From the NCBI GenBank assembly GCA_963969495.1, contig OZ018320.1, forward strand, positions 76,368,169-76,432,168: 64,000 nt of DNA, written 5' to 3'. The stretch is from Ceratothoa steindachneri (taxonomy: Eukaryota > Arthropoda > Malacostraca > Isopoda > Cymothoidae). The notes beneath the pieces were generated by a model. The model saw only the letters and a list, made by a program, of their open reading frames with translations. It was not told the origin of the DNA and did not search any database. Numbering within the stretch: the first letter of the stretch is position 1; each line of letters begins with the position of its first letter. The position numbers were made by a program, and so were the translations under genes. This document shows, one piece after another, positions 22,603 to 34,469 of this stretch.

Positions 22603-25052
22603 ATGAACAACAAAAAAAAAACCCCAAACCCCTTTAACTCCCCCTTGCTCATCGACGGAGCCGCCCTTGGGCAGCTCCACCGAAAAAATGGAGGTCCCCC
22701 CCCTGTGCTTGCACAGGGGACCCTCCATATTTCTCTAACCGGAGAGGAGGCTTACTCCTCTCCTTCGCCTACGGGTGCAGGGGACTCCCCCTCACCCCCT
22801 TCTCTGGAGGTGCTTTCGGGCACCTCCCTTTTCCCAGCGGCAGTCCCATCTTTTCTTTTCAAGGGGACTGCCAAGAAAGCCAGCAGGCAGCCCTTAGCCA
22901 GCCGCTTCCCATCAAAGCGGCTCGGTAGGGCAAACCCCCTTAGGGGGTGAGAGGGAAGCCAGGCCCCTTCGGTCGCTTCCCTCAAAAGACCTGCTGGCAA
23001 GAATTTTAAACCTTGCCGGGGTCAAGGCCTGTGCCTCCCCATACAAGACTGGCGACACTGCCAAGGGGACCTACGATGTCCTGGGAGGGGATGGCCAATT
23101 GGAGGCCCCTCCTGTGATAGACATGGTCCTTGAGGAGACCCAGCCCCAGACGGTAGGGCCTTCCATGGGGGGGAATTCGGGCTCGGCGCCAAGCACCGAA
23201 CCCGAATCCGCCCCTATGCAAGGTCCTCCTCAAATGGCTGAGGGCTCCGAGGCAGTAGAAGGAGGGGAGGGATCTCCTCCGACAGGTGCCCCTACGACAA
23301 CCAGGACCTTCTCCATTTCAGAGAGGGACCTGGCTGAGGCCGGTCCATCTGGCCTGGGGGCTTCTGCCGGCGGAGGTGAAAAGCGGGTTCATTCCCCGCC
23401 CTCCTCTCCGAAAAAGAAAAAGACTAAAAAGACTAAAAAGACCAAAAAGACTCGGGGCTCCTCTCCATCCGCGGGGGCTGCGGGGACGGATGGGTCTGCT
23501 GCCACTCTGGCAAGCGACCAAGCCAAGATCGGCACATCCGCCCCCTCTGCCCCCCCGGTTGCGGAGCCCCTGAAAGAAGAAGACTACTACCAAGAGTGCA
23601 CAGGGCGGAGCCTCGATGACATCGGGGCCCCTGATTCAGAGGTTACCTGGCGTTTTCGACCCCGCTGGCTTCAAACGCTTCCTCGTTATTCGCTCCACTG
23701 ATGGCACCATTTTGTCCAAGGGCAACATGATCCATCAGCGGAGAGGATTAGCTAGTGCAATTGGTAGAGAGCCGAAGGTAACCCGTTTCTCGGACGGGAG
23801 CCTTCTGGCGAATGCGGCGAATCCCGCCGAGGCGGCCAGGATTAGTGCTCTTCGGACACTTCATGGCACCCCGGTGAGTGTGACGCCGCACTCTACCATG
23901 AACTTTGTGAAAGGAGAAGTTTATGCGAGGGAACTCGTTGACTACTCCATTGAAGACATCACCTTAGAGCTGGCCGACCATGGGGCGGTCAAGGTCGAAC
24001 GTGTGATGAGAAAACAGGGAGGGGCCTCGAGACCCACCCCTACACTCTTCGTCACGTTCGACTGTGACAAGCTCCCTGAGTCGGTGCGTGCCGGTTGGTA
24101 CCGCTACCGCGTGAAGGCATTCGTGCCACTGCCGCGGCGGTGCTATTACTGTCACCGCTTCGGCCATACGAATCGCTCATGTAGACGTGCAAAGTCGGGG
24201 TCACCCGAAGTCTGTGTAAATTGCTCCAAGGTCGCACACGATAAGTCCAAATCGTGTGTGGCCAAGTGTGTCAATTGCGGAGAGCCGCACCCTGCTTCTT
24301 CGAAGCAATGTGGTGCATATCTCCTTGAGAAAGAAATCCTGGCCGTTCAGGCCCAGGATCGACTCTCATTCCGCGATGCAAAGAACTTGGTCCTGGCGCG
24401 CCCGGCTCTGCCTGGGACGTCATATGCCTCAATAGTTAGGAAGGCACCCTCTGCTCCCGGCCCATCCAGGCCAACGAGCACGGTTGTTTCCGCGCCCATT
24501 CGGAGCCCTTCTGCGGGCTCTACCCAACCCGGGCGCTCCCCTGGTAAAGCTGGCGGCAAAAAGGGCTCATACCCTGCCCCGGCTAAAACCAGGGCTCCCC
24601 CCTCTTCCCCCAGCGTGACCGTTTCCCGTAAGGCGAAACGGCCACGCGCCTCCACCGAGTCGTTAGACTCACAGGAGGCAACACCCCTGAAGATGGTCGC
24701 TAGGCCATCTTCCGGGGTTCCTAAAGCTGTCCCCCGAAAGGAGGACAGCAACAAAGGAGCTTCGGCTCCTTCGCCCACGTCCCGAGGTGGAGCGAGTGGC
24801 TCGAAGACGGTGGTTCCTCGAAAAGAGGGCCCCCCGCCTCCGAAGCCGCAACGCCCGCCTAAGGTTTCGAGGCGGAGGGAGGAAAAGACTCGCATGGCGA
24901 GCCCAACCTCCCCCAATAAGTCCTCGAAGGCGACAGCGCCTTCAGCGCTTTGTCCGGCCAACAGCGCCCGGGGTTCTGCCCCCGGGAAGCGTACGGCCAT
25001 TCCCGTGAGGGTCTTCAATTCAAGGAGGGCCCCCGCGTCTCCTCCGAGCTAG
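22603..25052 (+). pseudogene. LINE ORF1 (gag-like, three CCHC knuckles), two frameshifts
   Basis: ORF1 makes the RNA-binding protein that packages the LINE transcript. The likely ATG is 22603 (MNNKKKTPNPFN). The frame shifts near 22945 into a second frame, which carries a proline/serine-rich section and a lysine repeat (KKTKKTKKTKKT, about 23413-23455), and again near 23655 into a third frame that runs to the TAG at 25050-25052. The third part has an RNA-recognition-like stretch and three zinc knuckles: CYYCHRFGHTNRSC (24139), CVNCSKVAHDKSKSC (24211) and CVNCGEPHPASSKQC (24268). A basic, proline-rich tail follows. Total length would be about 815 residues. The two shifts make this copy non-functional unless they are sequencing errors. 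Confidence 0.85.
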
Positions 25053-28000
25053 GCCTGGAGGGCATATTCCTTCAATGGAATTGCCGTGGACTCCGGGCCA
25101 ACTGGGAGGAGCTGCGGAGGCTCGTCTCGTCCCGTTCCCCGTTAGCTATTTTTTTGCAGGAGACCATGCTAGGTGCGTGCCCCCTCCCTGCCCTCCCGGG
25201 GTATAAGGGTCTTGCGACCCCACCACCTCGGGATGGCCGGGCTGGGGGATGCGCAGTTTACACCCGGCATGATGTCTCCGTTCTTCCTTTCTCTTTAGAT
25301 ACCTCCTTTCAGGCAGTAGCTGTGCAGCTGCACCTGGATAGGAGGTATACTATCATTTCTGCGTACATTCCACCGTCAGCTGACTTCGACGCGGGGGACT
25401 TCCGCCGCGTCGTTGCACGGTTGCCGAGGCCCTATCTCTTGCTTGGAGATCTGAACGGCAGGCATCCTCTCTGGGAAGATTACTCCATAAATCCCAGGGG
25501 ACAAGTCCTTGCCGATCTGATCGAAGAGCTTGAGATGGGTGTCCTAAACGTGGATGAGTTTACGCATCACTGTCCGAGAACCGCTTCATTTTCTTGCCTT
25601 GACCTATCTTTGTGCTCTTCGGATGCACAGCCTGATTTTGATTGGGGGGTGGTCGATGACCTTCATGGTAGTGATCACTTTCCCATTCAAATATCATTTT
25701 CAGGGCAACTGCCGCCTGAGAGACCACCTCGGTGGTGCTTGGCGCGGGCGCGGTGGCCTGCATTTCAGGAAATGACTGAATTCTCTATCTCAGTCGAGGA
25801 GTTTAGGTCGGTAGATGATGCCGTTGAGTTCTTCTCCGGCAACCTCATCACCGTGGGCCTGACTACTATTCCTAGGACGTCTGGCCGTTTTGCACGCCGA
25901 CCACTCCCATGGTGGTCGGCCGAGTGTGAGACGGCCCTCAAACAGAAGCCTTATGCCTACATGCGCTATAAGCGCCGCCCGAACGATTTCACTGTCGCTG
26001 AATTTCGTCGGGCTAGGGCTAGGTTCCGGTATATTTCGAAGCACGCCCGCCGCTCTTCTTGGCGGGCATACGTGTCTTCACTTAACGGGAAGACCCCTTT
26101 AGCTGAGGTGCGGAAGCGAGTCAAAAGGATTCGGGGCAAGTTCTCGCAGGACCCCCCTCCCGTTCTCCAGGAGAATGGGACCGCAATCTCGGACCCCGCG
26201 TCCGTGGCGGAATCATTAGCGACCGCTTTTTCCGCATTCTCTAGCCGTGATGCTGCTCCGCCAGCATTCAATGCACGTCGTGATGTCGCGGAAGGCCGCC
26301 GGCTGGACTTTACCTCCAGAGGCGGAGAACCCTTCAACGACAAGTTTACTGTGAGTGAGTTGCGCTCCGCTCTCGCTTCGTGCGCGGACACCGCCCATGG
26401 TCCGGACGATGTCCCGTACGCCATGCTTCGACACCTGGGTGAGCGAGGCATGGCCTTTCTGTTAGATTTGTTCAACAGGATCTGGGTGGAAGGTCTTCTC
26501 CCAGACTCCTGGTGAATCGCTACTGTGCTCGCCTTTCGCAAGCCGGGGAGAGATCACTCTACTCCGACCGGTTTCCGCCCAATCTCTCTAACCTCTTGCG
26601 TGTGCAAGTTGATGGAGAAATTGGTAAATGTTAGATTAGCCTATTTCCTGGACAGCGGAGGCCATCTGTCTTCTGCACAGTGCGGCTTCCGTAAGTTCCA
26701 CTCCACGTCGGATGCTCTGCTCCGACTGGAAAATGCCGTCTGCGAGGCTTTCCTTCGTAGACAGCACTACGCCACGGTGTTTTTTGATCTGGAGAAGGCC
26801 TATGATACCGCATGGCGATACGGTATCATGGAGACTCTCCACACGATGGGGGCGAGGGGACGCCTCCCAATGTTTATATCTGAATTTTTGCGAGATCGTC
26901 GATTCCGCGTACGGGTGGGGGGAGCCCTCTCCGGCCCAAAGGAGCAGGAAGAGGGTGTCCCGCAGGGAAGTGTCCTCAGTGTCACACTCTTTGCCCTGAG
27001 CATCAACGGCATCACCTCGGTGCTGCCGGAAGATGTTCTCGCTACGCTCTACGTGGACGACCTTTCGATCTCTTTTGGCGCGGCCCAGATGCCAACTCTG
27101 GAGCGCCGACTCCAACAGGCATTGAACCGCGTCTCTCGCTATGCCGAAGCGCACAGGTTTCGGTTTTCTTTGGGCAAGACTAAGGTGGTGCACTTCTGCC
27201 GCCACCCACGGCTTCACCCCGACCCAGATTTGTTTCTTAATGGGGTGCGCCTGGATGTGGTTGAGTCGCACCGTTTCCTTGGTCTTGTATTCGACCGACG
27301 CCTCACCTGGGAGGCTCACATTCGCAGCCTTAGGGTCTCTTGTACCCGCGCCATGGACATTCTCCGTTCCGTGACGTTTAGCGCTTGGGGCGCTGATAGG
27401 GCTACCGCCTTACTTTTTTATCGATCCTTTGTTCGCTCGAAGCTCGACTACGGATGCGAGTTTTATGCATCCGCAGCCCAGCGTTTATTGCGGAAGGTGG
27501 ATTCGATCCACCACAGCGGCCTTCGCCTTGCGACCGGTGCCTTCCGCACTTTTTCCATTGAGAGCCTGTTGGTCGATGCTGGGGAGATGCCACTCGCTCT
27601 GCGCCGCGTGCAGTGCATCACTCGCCTGTACGCGCGAGCCCGGCGCCTCCCTCAGTCGCCAACAGCTCTCACTGCATCCGCAGCTGATCTCGATGGTGCC
27701 TATGCCGCCGAGAGACGCCAGTCATACCCTAAGCCCTTTGGGTTTAGGGCCAGGAAACTCCTTCGAGAGGTAGATATAGCTCTCGGGCCGGTGGCGCCCC
27801 TGGTTCTGCCCAGGACGCCACCCTGGAGGGTACCACATTTAGCTATTTGTCGCCACGCCTCTGCTCCCAAAGCTTGTACTGCGCCGGGAGTATTGCGTTC
27901 GACCTTTTTGGAGCACACATCGTGTCACGCTGGTACCGTGCCAGTGTATACGGATGGCTCCAAGTCCCAAGAGGGGGTCGGCTTCCACGCCGTATCCCCT

Positions 28001-28780
28001 CTGTTTGAAGTCAGCGGGGCTCTACCAGGCGCTGCGTCTGTCTTCACGGCCGAGCTGGTGGCAATACACCACCCGGTACGGGAGATTACGCGACGTGCCC
28101 GGTTCGGAGACCGGATTGTGATCTATAGCGACTCACAAAGCGCCCTGAGTGCTCTCGGGGCATTGGAATCTCCGCATCCCCTGGTTCGCGATATCCGTGA
28201 CGCCACGGTTTTGGCGAGCCGGGCAGATGTCGAGATTATCTTCTGCTGGGTTCCTGGACATGTGGGAATTGCGGGGAATGAGCGCGCCGATGAGGGCGCC
28301 AAAGAGTCCGCGAGGACTCTGCGACCGGACCAGCGTTTCGCTCTTCCTCACACCGACTAAATGGCAGGAATACGGGCAGCTCTTCGGACTGCTTGGCAAA
28401 GAAGATGGGAGACGGTCGAAGGGAACTTAAAGTTGCGTGCCATTGCGCCGCGACTGTTCCCATGGACCTATCCCCCAATGCCGCGGCGGCTTCAGGTTGC
28501 TTTCTGTCGTCTCCGAATCGGACACACTCGTGTGACGCATCGCTATCTGGTGGAGCGCTCGCCTGCGCCCTATTGCAACGACTGCGTCATCCCCCAGACT
28601 GTTCGGCACATTCTTGTCGAATGTCCCAGTCTGGGTGATCTTCGCGCACGACACCTGTCCCGGTACCGGGATGGGCGGGGTCGCTACTGCCTGTCCCTTG
28701 TACTCGGGACGAGTGCGTGCACTTTGACTGGTGGACTTGCTAACTTTTTGGGGGAGGCCGGCCTTCTCCCTTTTTTTTAA
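24950..28780 (+). pseudogene. LINE ORF2 (endonuclease, RT, RNase H), two in-frame stops
   Basis: One frame runs from before the end of ORF1 (overlap about 100 bp, -1 relative to ORF1) to the stop at 28778-28780, about 1277 codons. Domains in order: AP-endonuclease (FLQWNCRGLRAN near residue 40, LLLGDLNGRHPLW near 165, GSDHFPI near 240); RT ([37 protein letters not shown] near 700); RNase H (VPVYTDGSKS near 998, TAELVAI, IYSDSQSAL, NERADEGAK near 1110), with all four acidic residues; and a C-terminal C-x2-C...H...C motif (YCNDC...HILVEC). The stops are TGA at 26513-26515 and TAA at 28358-28360; no frameshift is needed. The first in-frame ATG lies well inside the endonuclease, so ORF2 probably depends on reinitiation or frameshifting from ORF1. 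Confidence 0.92.
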
Positions 28781-28961
28781 CCAGGCTTAATTTTTGTTGT
28801 TGCTGTTGTTGTTTTTGTTATTGTTTTGTTATTGTTATTTCTTTTTTGTTGTTCCTTGTTCCATTTTTTGAAGTAGCCTAGAACTAGGCTGTTTGTTTAC
28901 GGCGACTTATGCCTAAGTCGGCAGTCGCCAGATAGCCCCTTAAATAAAAAAAAAAAAAAAA
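28781..28961 (+). other. LINE 3' UTR with hairpin and A-tail
   Basis: A T/G-rich stretch is followed by an AGCCTAG/CTAGGCT hairpin (28875-28890), a GCAGTCGCCAGATAGC block and the A-tail (28945-28961). The same hairpin, block and tail recur at 43913-43990, so this is a conserved 3' end, plausibly the RT recognition site. Confidence 0.8.
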
Positions 28962-28976
28962 AATCCAGAGTCTCAG
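28962..28976 (+). repeat. Right 15-bp target site duplication of the I-type LINE
   Basis: AATCCAGAGTCTCAG, the partner of 22046-22060, directly after the A-tail. Confidence 0.92.
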
Positions 28977-30635
28977 AACCGTGCCCTCCGTGCGGTATGG
29001 GATGCGTGCCCCCCCCCCCTCCCTACACACACACGTATGTCTGCGAGGGTCCGTAGGAATAGTTTAATTATACGGAATTTGGGGGCATTGGTAGATATCT
29101 TTCATCTCCTCTCGAAAGAGTTGATGTTTTCGATTTCTACCGCCGTACTCTGTGCCATATAATTCACATTCTGATATGGTGTCGTGCAGATCATCGTTAT
29201 ATCGTCAGAGGTTGGGGAAGGTTGATGGTGTATATGTTGTAAAGTAAGGGACTTATACACCCGCCTTGTGGCACCCCCCGCCTCGAGTTCGAACTCGGGG
29301 CCATTGAAACCTTTAATATTCACAAACGCTCTCCTCTCCATTACGTAATAGCATAGAATCCTTTCAAGCATGTGATTGAGGCCCAGTTGTAAGGTTTTGT
29401 ATTGCAAACCTCTCCTCGATACTTTGTTGAAGGCCTTTTTGACGTCGCGGAGTACCAGATTTGCATGTTGTCTTTATGTTTTTACCTTTGCCAACTTCTA
29501 GGAGATCACGGCTAGCGCCGTGTCCGTTCCTCGCTTCCTTCGGAAACCATGTTGTTGGTTGTTGTGTGAATTATTTTCTAAGAGAAACGTATTCACCATG
29601 TTGGCCAATATTTTCTCCAAGACTTTCTTTGCAAATTCTAAGAGAGATATAGGCCTGAAGTTAGCTGGACTGTCCGGTGGCTTACCGGCTTTGGGAATGA
29701 ATATCATTTTTGCTACCTTTCAGTGGTGAGGGAAGTAACCCACATTCAGGCACTTATTCATGATATTCATGAGCCCCAGAAAGATGTTAGGCGGAGCTCG
29801 AATAAAATTCTCGCGTGTCAGTCTTGTACGTCCTACTGCTCGTTGACGAAAGGATTTTAAAGTTTCCGAGAGTCCTTCGGCAGTAAATCTACCGCCGAGT
29901 GCCTCCATATCCCTTTCCTGCGATACATAGTGGTAAGGATGGGTTCTGTGTATCTGGTCGCTCAGATCATTTATTATTCCGTCTTCGAAGTCTAAATCAA
30001 AGTTATCATTCTCTTCCTGGGATATCTTAAATATAGATGCCGAGAAGAGTCTGAATTATTCTTCGATTTCTTCCGCGTCTGTAATTTCTGTATTGTCACG
30101 TGTAATTCTTATGGTCTTTTGTGTATGTTCCCCTCTTAGTCTTTTTGCTATCTGCCAGAATGTACGTGAGTCGTTTTTTATATTTAATCCGTCTATCAAA
30201 TTGTTCCAAAGTACATTCTGTTGGTCCCTAATAAGAGTCATTAATTCGTCGCGTATCTGTCGTATTCGTCTGTGAGTAGTGATGTTAGGACCAATGAGGT
30301 TTACTTCATTGATCCGTTTCCTATATTCCCTCGCGAGGGATTTCATTCTAGGGGTTCAAGAAGGGGCAGGTAGAGTTTTATTTCGAACTATGGGAATGGC
30401 TTCCTTATCGACTTTTAATAAATATTCAGTAATTTTATCTAACTCCTCGTCAATTTCTTCTAAAGGGGCATTAATTAAGGGGTCAGGGTTGTAATTTTTG
30501 AGGAGTTGTTTATAAGTATCCCAGTTGGCTTAATAGGGGTAGTTGAGATTTTAATAGGGATAGCCTAGTGGTCGCTGGGGATAGGAGGGCCCGGTTCTAT
30601 GGAGTAGTTTAGGGGAACACAGTGCTTGTGAGCAT
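28977..30635 (-). mobile_element. Jockey-like LINE, endonuclease end and RT (split copy, part 2)
   Basis: Minus-strand pieces in order: NAHKHCVPLNYSIEPG and PIPSDH (end of the endonuclease, near 30635-30580), KSLAREYRKRINEVN and NDSRTFWQIAKRLRGE (30346-30056), VGRTRLTRENFIRAPPNIF (29908-29720), then FIPKAGKPPDSPANFRPISL and QHGFRRKRGTDTALAV (29707-29498), YYVMERRAFVNIKGF, and a GVPQGG-like block followed by NIYTINLPQ near 29250. Frameshifts and stops are frequent. It breaks off at 28977, the insertion point of the I-type LINE, and continues at 22060. Confidence 0.82.
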
Positions 30636-31972
30636 TGTAGGGAAACCAATATCTTACCCTCAAAACAGAGACCCAGTTCGGTAACCGCAACGTCCTGGCA
30701 GTTGGCGGAGTAACCCGATTACTTACTCACTCCCCCTCTCTCCCCTCACCTCAAGTACCACCCGAAAGGCCTTGGCACAACCACGACCTGCACTTATAAT
30801 CACATTTCGGGTCCAGCGAGCCTAACATTGGTTAAACCGGCAATAATTTCCCTAAGAGTTGGTATTTAATTTCATTTCATAGACGAAATTAGAAGAGCAT
30901 TGACCAAATGCCAGAAAGTGCCTTTAGGGCTAAGTGAAAGACGTTTGGAGAAGCACCGTGAGAGGAGGAGACTTAATTCCGGGAACCTCACTCCCACCTC
31001 CTTCCCCTACCCCTAGTGGGTGGTGAAGTATATATGCCAATAACTTTAGAAGAACCCGGGAAGTTCGAGTTTGCGATCGAGGCGACGAAGTCCGGCTAAG
31101 TGCCCGGCAACCCTATGAAAGGAACACAGAAGAAGCTCATGCGCAACCAGTTTCTGGTGGTCAAACTGAAATTTAAGTTAGCTTGTATTGAGAAACAAGC
31201 TCAACTATCTCTCGTCAGAGAAACTCCCTATCCCGGTTTACAACAAAACCCAGAGATAGTCTTCGCCATTGAGAAATACCTCAAAGTAAACTTGCTCAAA
31301 CACTCCCCATTCGTATCGCTCGTCAGTGCGAATTATTCCAAAATTTACCAGAAGATTGGAAGAAGCATACTTTCCCTGTCCCGTTGGTGAAATCATCTTA
31401 CCAAGACAACGTACGTAACGCCATCTGTCGCCCACACCAAATTCATCCGTGGCTTTAAATCTATCCCCACGCCAGACAAACATCTGGAGTGTCTGTGAAT
31501 ATGTCCACGCGCCTGCCCGCCAACAACATTCTTGCGTCTACATAAAAATTGAGGCCAAGGTCAGTCTCCAACCAGATTTCCTTGTGGTTGTTTTTAAAGG
31601 TAAATAAATTCCATTATTTTTGAAGGTCAATTAGCGTTCAATATTAAAGTAAGCTTTGGGTCAACCATTACTGTATATTCATTTGTGTAATTTAGTAAGT
31701 CTCACTTAAACTCGGTTAATTTATAACTGCGTAGTTTATTTTGTTAGATTTCACTTTTTGTTCATGTTGTAATTAAAGGTCTATTTTCCTTAGAAGTATT
31801 TAATTTAATCCTCGAAACGCTGAGCATGGCACTAGAAACCCCCAAAGATTAAAAATAACGTAATAATAATTAAATATAGCACTCTTAGAGAAAACGTCAT
31901 CAAGGAGTTTTGAAGTACGTAACAAACCTATATGTACATACACCACCACTCTGTCCTAGCAATACCACGACA
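30636..31972. repeat. Solo LTR inserted in the Jockey-like LINE
   Basis: A 1337-bp segment begins TGTAGGG and ends CGACA (TG...CA) and lies exactly inside the endonuclease frame of the host LINE. AGCAT (30631-30635) and AGCAC (31973-31977) flank it as a 5-bp target duplication with one mismatch. No internal coding region is present, so recombination between two LTRs is the likely origin. A TATATA stretch near 31029 could be its core promoter. The orientation is not certain. Confidence 0.62.
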
Positions 31973-32930
31973 AGCACTATCTCTGGCTTTGTGGCTGAGC
32001 TATGTGTAATGAATGTCGGGAAATCTGGTCCAACTCTTGTCATAATTTGCCTGACAATAAGTGTGTCAAGATTCATACCTGCTGGGTTGGTCGTGAGGTC
32101 GCTGGCAAAAAGAACGGTTCTGCCGTAACTTCAAAGTTGCAGAAAGTTGTGAAGTGGTAAGTACCCTCTCCTTGGGGGCTGGTACCCTGTTGTCAGGACC
32201 AGGGGGCCCACTGCCGTACGGACCTCCACGGCGAGGTATGACTCATCGAGTCCACTTATTGATCTGAAGTCAAGACCTCTTTTCACAGCTATTGCACATC
32301 CGCCAAAACGTTCTACGCTGTGATTTTTGGTTAATACTTCGTATGGAAATATTTTTATCCTGAGTCATTTATCTCATTTTTAGAGATAAATATTACGACT
32401 GGGTCACATTGTCGTATTACGGTACCGTATATTATTTTTTTTTTCGTCTAACCGTCTGAGTTAAAATGTAATCTTTTTAATGTGTCCATTTTCCTGTTCA
32501 CAATAGATTCCTGTTTGTGTTTATGTTGTTTTTTAGGACCGATTATCTTACGAACTCAGGTCCTTGTGGAGACCATGGGGGCGTAATTGTTTTGCCTGGT
32601 CGTTTCTTTCTGTGTTCGCCGTCCGGGAGCCAATTAAATTAAGCCTTGGAGTAGAGCCTCCTCGACTTCCTTTTCATGGCAGTCGTCCGATGTGAAACCC
32701 CATTTGTACCTTCCGGATATTACTCCTTCCGTTACATCAAGGGCTGTTATCTTCTTAAGAAAAGGGGCACTTTCGGCAGCGTATACCTTCAATTTTATTT
32801 TCCTTGTTGCACCGACAGAGCAGGAAATCAACTCGTTATTTAGTAAGGCGAACTTGAAGTTGAGCAATGACCCTATTCTGAATGTACTGAACGATGGAAT
32901 TTTAGGATTTAACTGGGGAAATTAACATTT
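31973..32930 (-). mobile_element. Jockey-like LINE, ORF1 end and endonuclease (split copy, part 1)
   Basis: On the minus strand, 32867-32634 reads LNFKFALLNNELISC and continues with no motif I can name, probably the end of ORF1. From about 32400 to 32150 the endonuclease is clear: NHSVERFGGCAIAVKRGLDF, then LAVEVRTAVGPLVLTTGYQP and PRRGYLPLHNF. It goes on to GPDFPTFITHSSATKPEIVL near 31990, where the solo LTR interrupts it. The continuation is NAHKHC at 30635. Confidence 0.75.
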
Positions 32931-33219
32931 CTGAAAATTTAAATTCCGATTTCATCAGGATAATTTGTGCCCAAAATATGGGAAAATTATGAATAATCCT
33001 TCTTTAGGAACATTATCTACTGGGTGGGATACATTGCATTTTTGTTAAAAAAATTATTTAGACATTTAAAAAACAACAGTTAGATAACCATTTTTCCCAA
33101 AATATTGCTTATGGTAATTAAATTCAAAATGTAATAAGTCGTAATTAGAAAAAAGATATCTACACATTTCAATGATGTGAAAATGTTTTTTTCCTTGAAT
33201 TTATGGAAGCAAAAACTGA
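32931..33219. other. AT-rich spacer
   Basis: No coding or repeat signal recognised. Confidence 0.3.
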
Positions 33220-33560
33220 AATAGCTTAGAAACACACCAGAAAATGTTGGTTTATGGTCAATTTTATATTAAAATGGCAGGAATTAAAATAGTTTATGAA
33301 TTTAATGGAGTCATTGTTACAATGAAACAGCAAACGTGTCATCGAGAAGTCTGCGGTAGAATTCAGGCTTAAATTCATTATTACAGGCCTCAAGATATTG
33401 ATTCTCCAAATACACATAAACAACTTAGCAAGGCTGGTGCCAAAGGAAGGCCTATACCCATACCATCAGTCTGCCTATACAAAGAATTATTAAATATAAA
33501 AAGATGATTCACAAAAATAAAAATTAAATGGGTTTTGTAAAGCCTAGAAATAAATTAGTC
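33220..33560 (-). mobile_element. Short PLE RT fragment (minus strand)
   Basis: On the minus strand LYRQTDGMGIGLPLAPAL matches the PLE 'YRQ.DG..MGSPL.P' box. After shifts, SMTRLLFHCNNDSIKFINYF and NSCHFNIKLTIN corresponds to the region after the catalytic box, where the DD motif has decayed. An old copy. Confidence 0.6.
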
Positions 33561-34469
33561 TCAGAAAAGTACATTTAAGCAAATATTGATAGTTTACATT
33601 GAAGGAATGTTGGTAAAGAGACTCGACATTTAAACTAACCATGGATGTTTTTAATTGTATACCTATTACTGTAAAATTAAGTAAGAATGGGGACTAAATA
33701 CTTTTTCAAATAAAATGAAGGGGTGTTGTATGCAAAGAAAACTGGGAGTAGAGATAAGTTATGTTTATCTGTTTAAGGAAACCCATAGATTATGCCAGAA
33801 GAAGGAGAAGTATCAATTTTCCTTGTGACCAATTGATTTCAAATTACTACTCAGAGACGACAGGTTAAAGTTAGGTACAAATAGTTTGGATTTTAAAAGA
33901 CCAAACACCCTCTCATACAGAAGATAGTAGCGGTAAAAATCTAAATTAAAATTAGGTAAGTTAAAATCGAGGCTAAAAGCTAATAAAATCCTTAATCAAA
34001 GGGAGATTTAGTATCAGCAATGATTAAAAATCACTTTATCAGAATTACATGGTTCAATTTTTGTTATAGATACCAAGATTTTTAAAAAATAATTCTCTTG
34101 TGAAAGTGACTTTTTCCTTCATAATCATATATAAGGGAATTCACCTATGAGAGAAAATGGCAAATTTCAAGGACGCAAAGTTATCACTAAATTTGGTCAC
34201 GTAACCGAGACTTACTCTTTCAACTTAATTTCCTTACTTAGAAATTTAGGCTGAAGACATTTTTGATGTTGAGAACGAATTAAAGTTCGTTTTTATAACC
34301 CAAACGTGAAATATTTCGGAAGGACATCGTAAACTTTGCAACAATTAAATAATTCTAAATTCCACTTCAACTTATTAAGATTTTGGAAGATATACTCGTA
34401 GGAGCAAAAGAGAGGGACATATATCGAAATACACATATGGGTATATTTATGTATGTATGTATACAATTC
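33561..34469. other. Unassigned AT-rich sequence
   Basis: No convincing coding frame. CTGAAGA occurs at 34251 but is not followed by a proper stem and GAAA. Confidence 0.35.

Larger units (their letters stand above)
22061..28961 (+). mobile_element. Nearly intact I-type LINE with TSD and A-tail
   Basis: A 6.9-kb non-LTR retrotransposon flanked by the same 15-bp sequence. It has a GC-rich 5' UTR (22061-22602), ORF1 with zinc knuckles, ORF2 with endonuclease, RT, RNase H and a C-terminal zinc motif, a short 3' UTR with a hairpin, and a tail of about 18 A's. Base and codon usage are much richer in GC than the surrounding DNA. Only two in-frame stops and two frameshifts are seen across about 6 kb of coding sequence, so it inserted recently. 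RNase H plus zinc-knuckle ORF1 points to the I superfamily (I/Nimb-like); plain Jockey elements lack RNase H. Confidence 0.93.

Noticed and set aside
24347..25018. A 223-codon minus-strand open frame
   Set aside because: It is opposite the LINE ORF1, whose zinc knuckles and order of domains are clear on the plus strand. GC-rich sequence leaves the opposite strand open by chance.
34251..34285. CTGAAGA followed by an ACAT/ATGT stem as another hammerhead-like motif
   Set aside because: The stem is followed by TGAGAAC, not GAAA, and the nearest PLE fragment is on the opposite strand.
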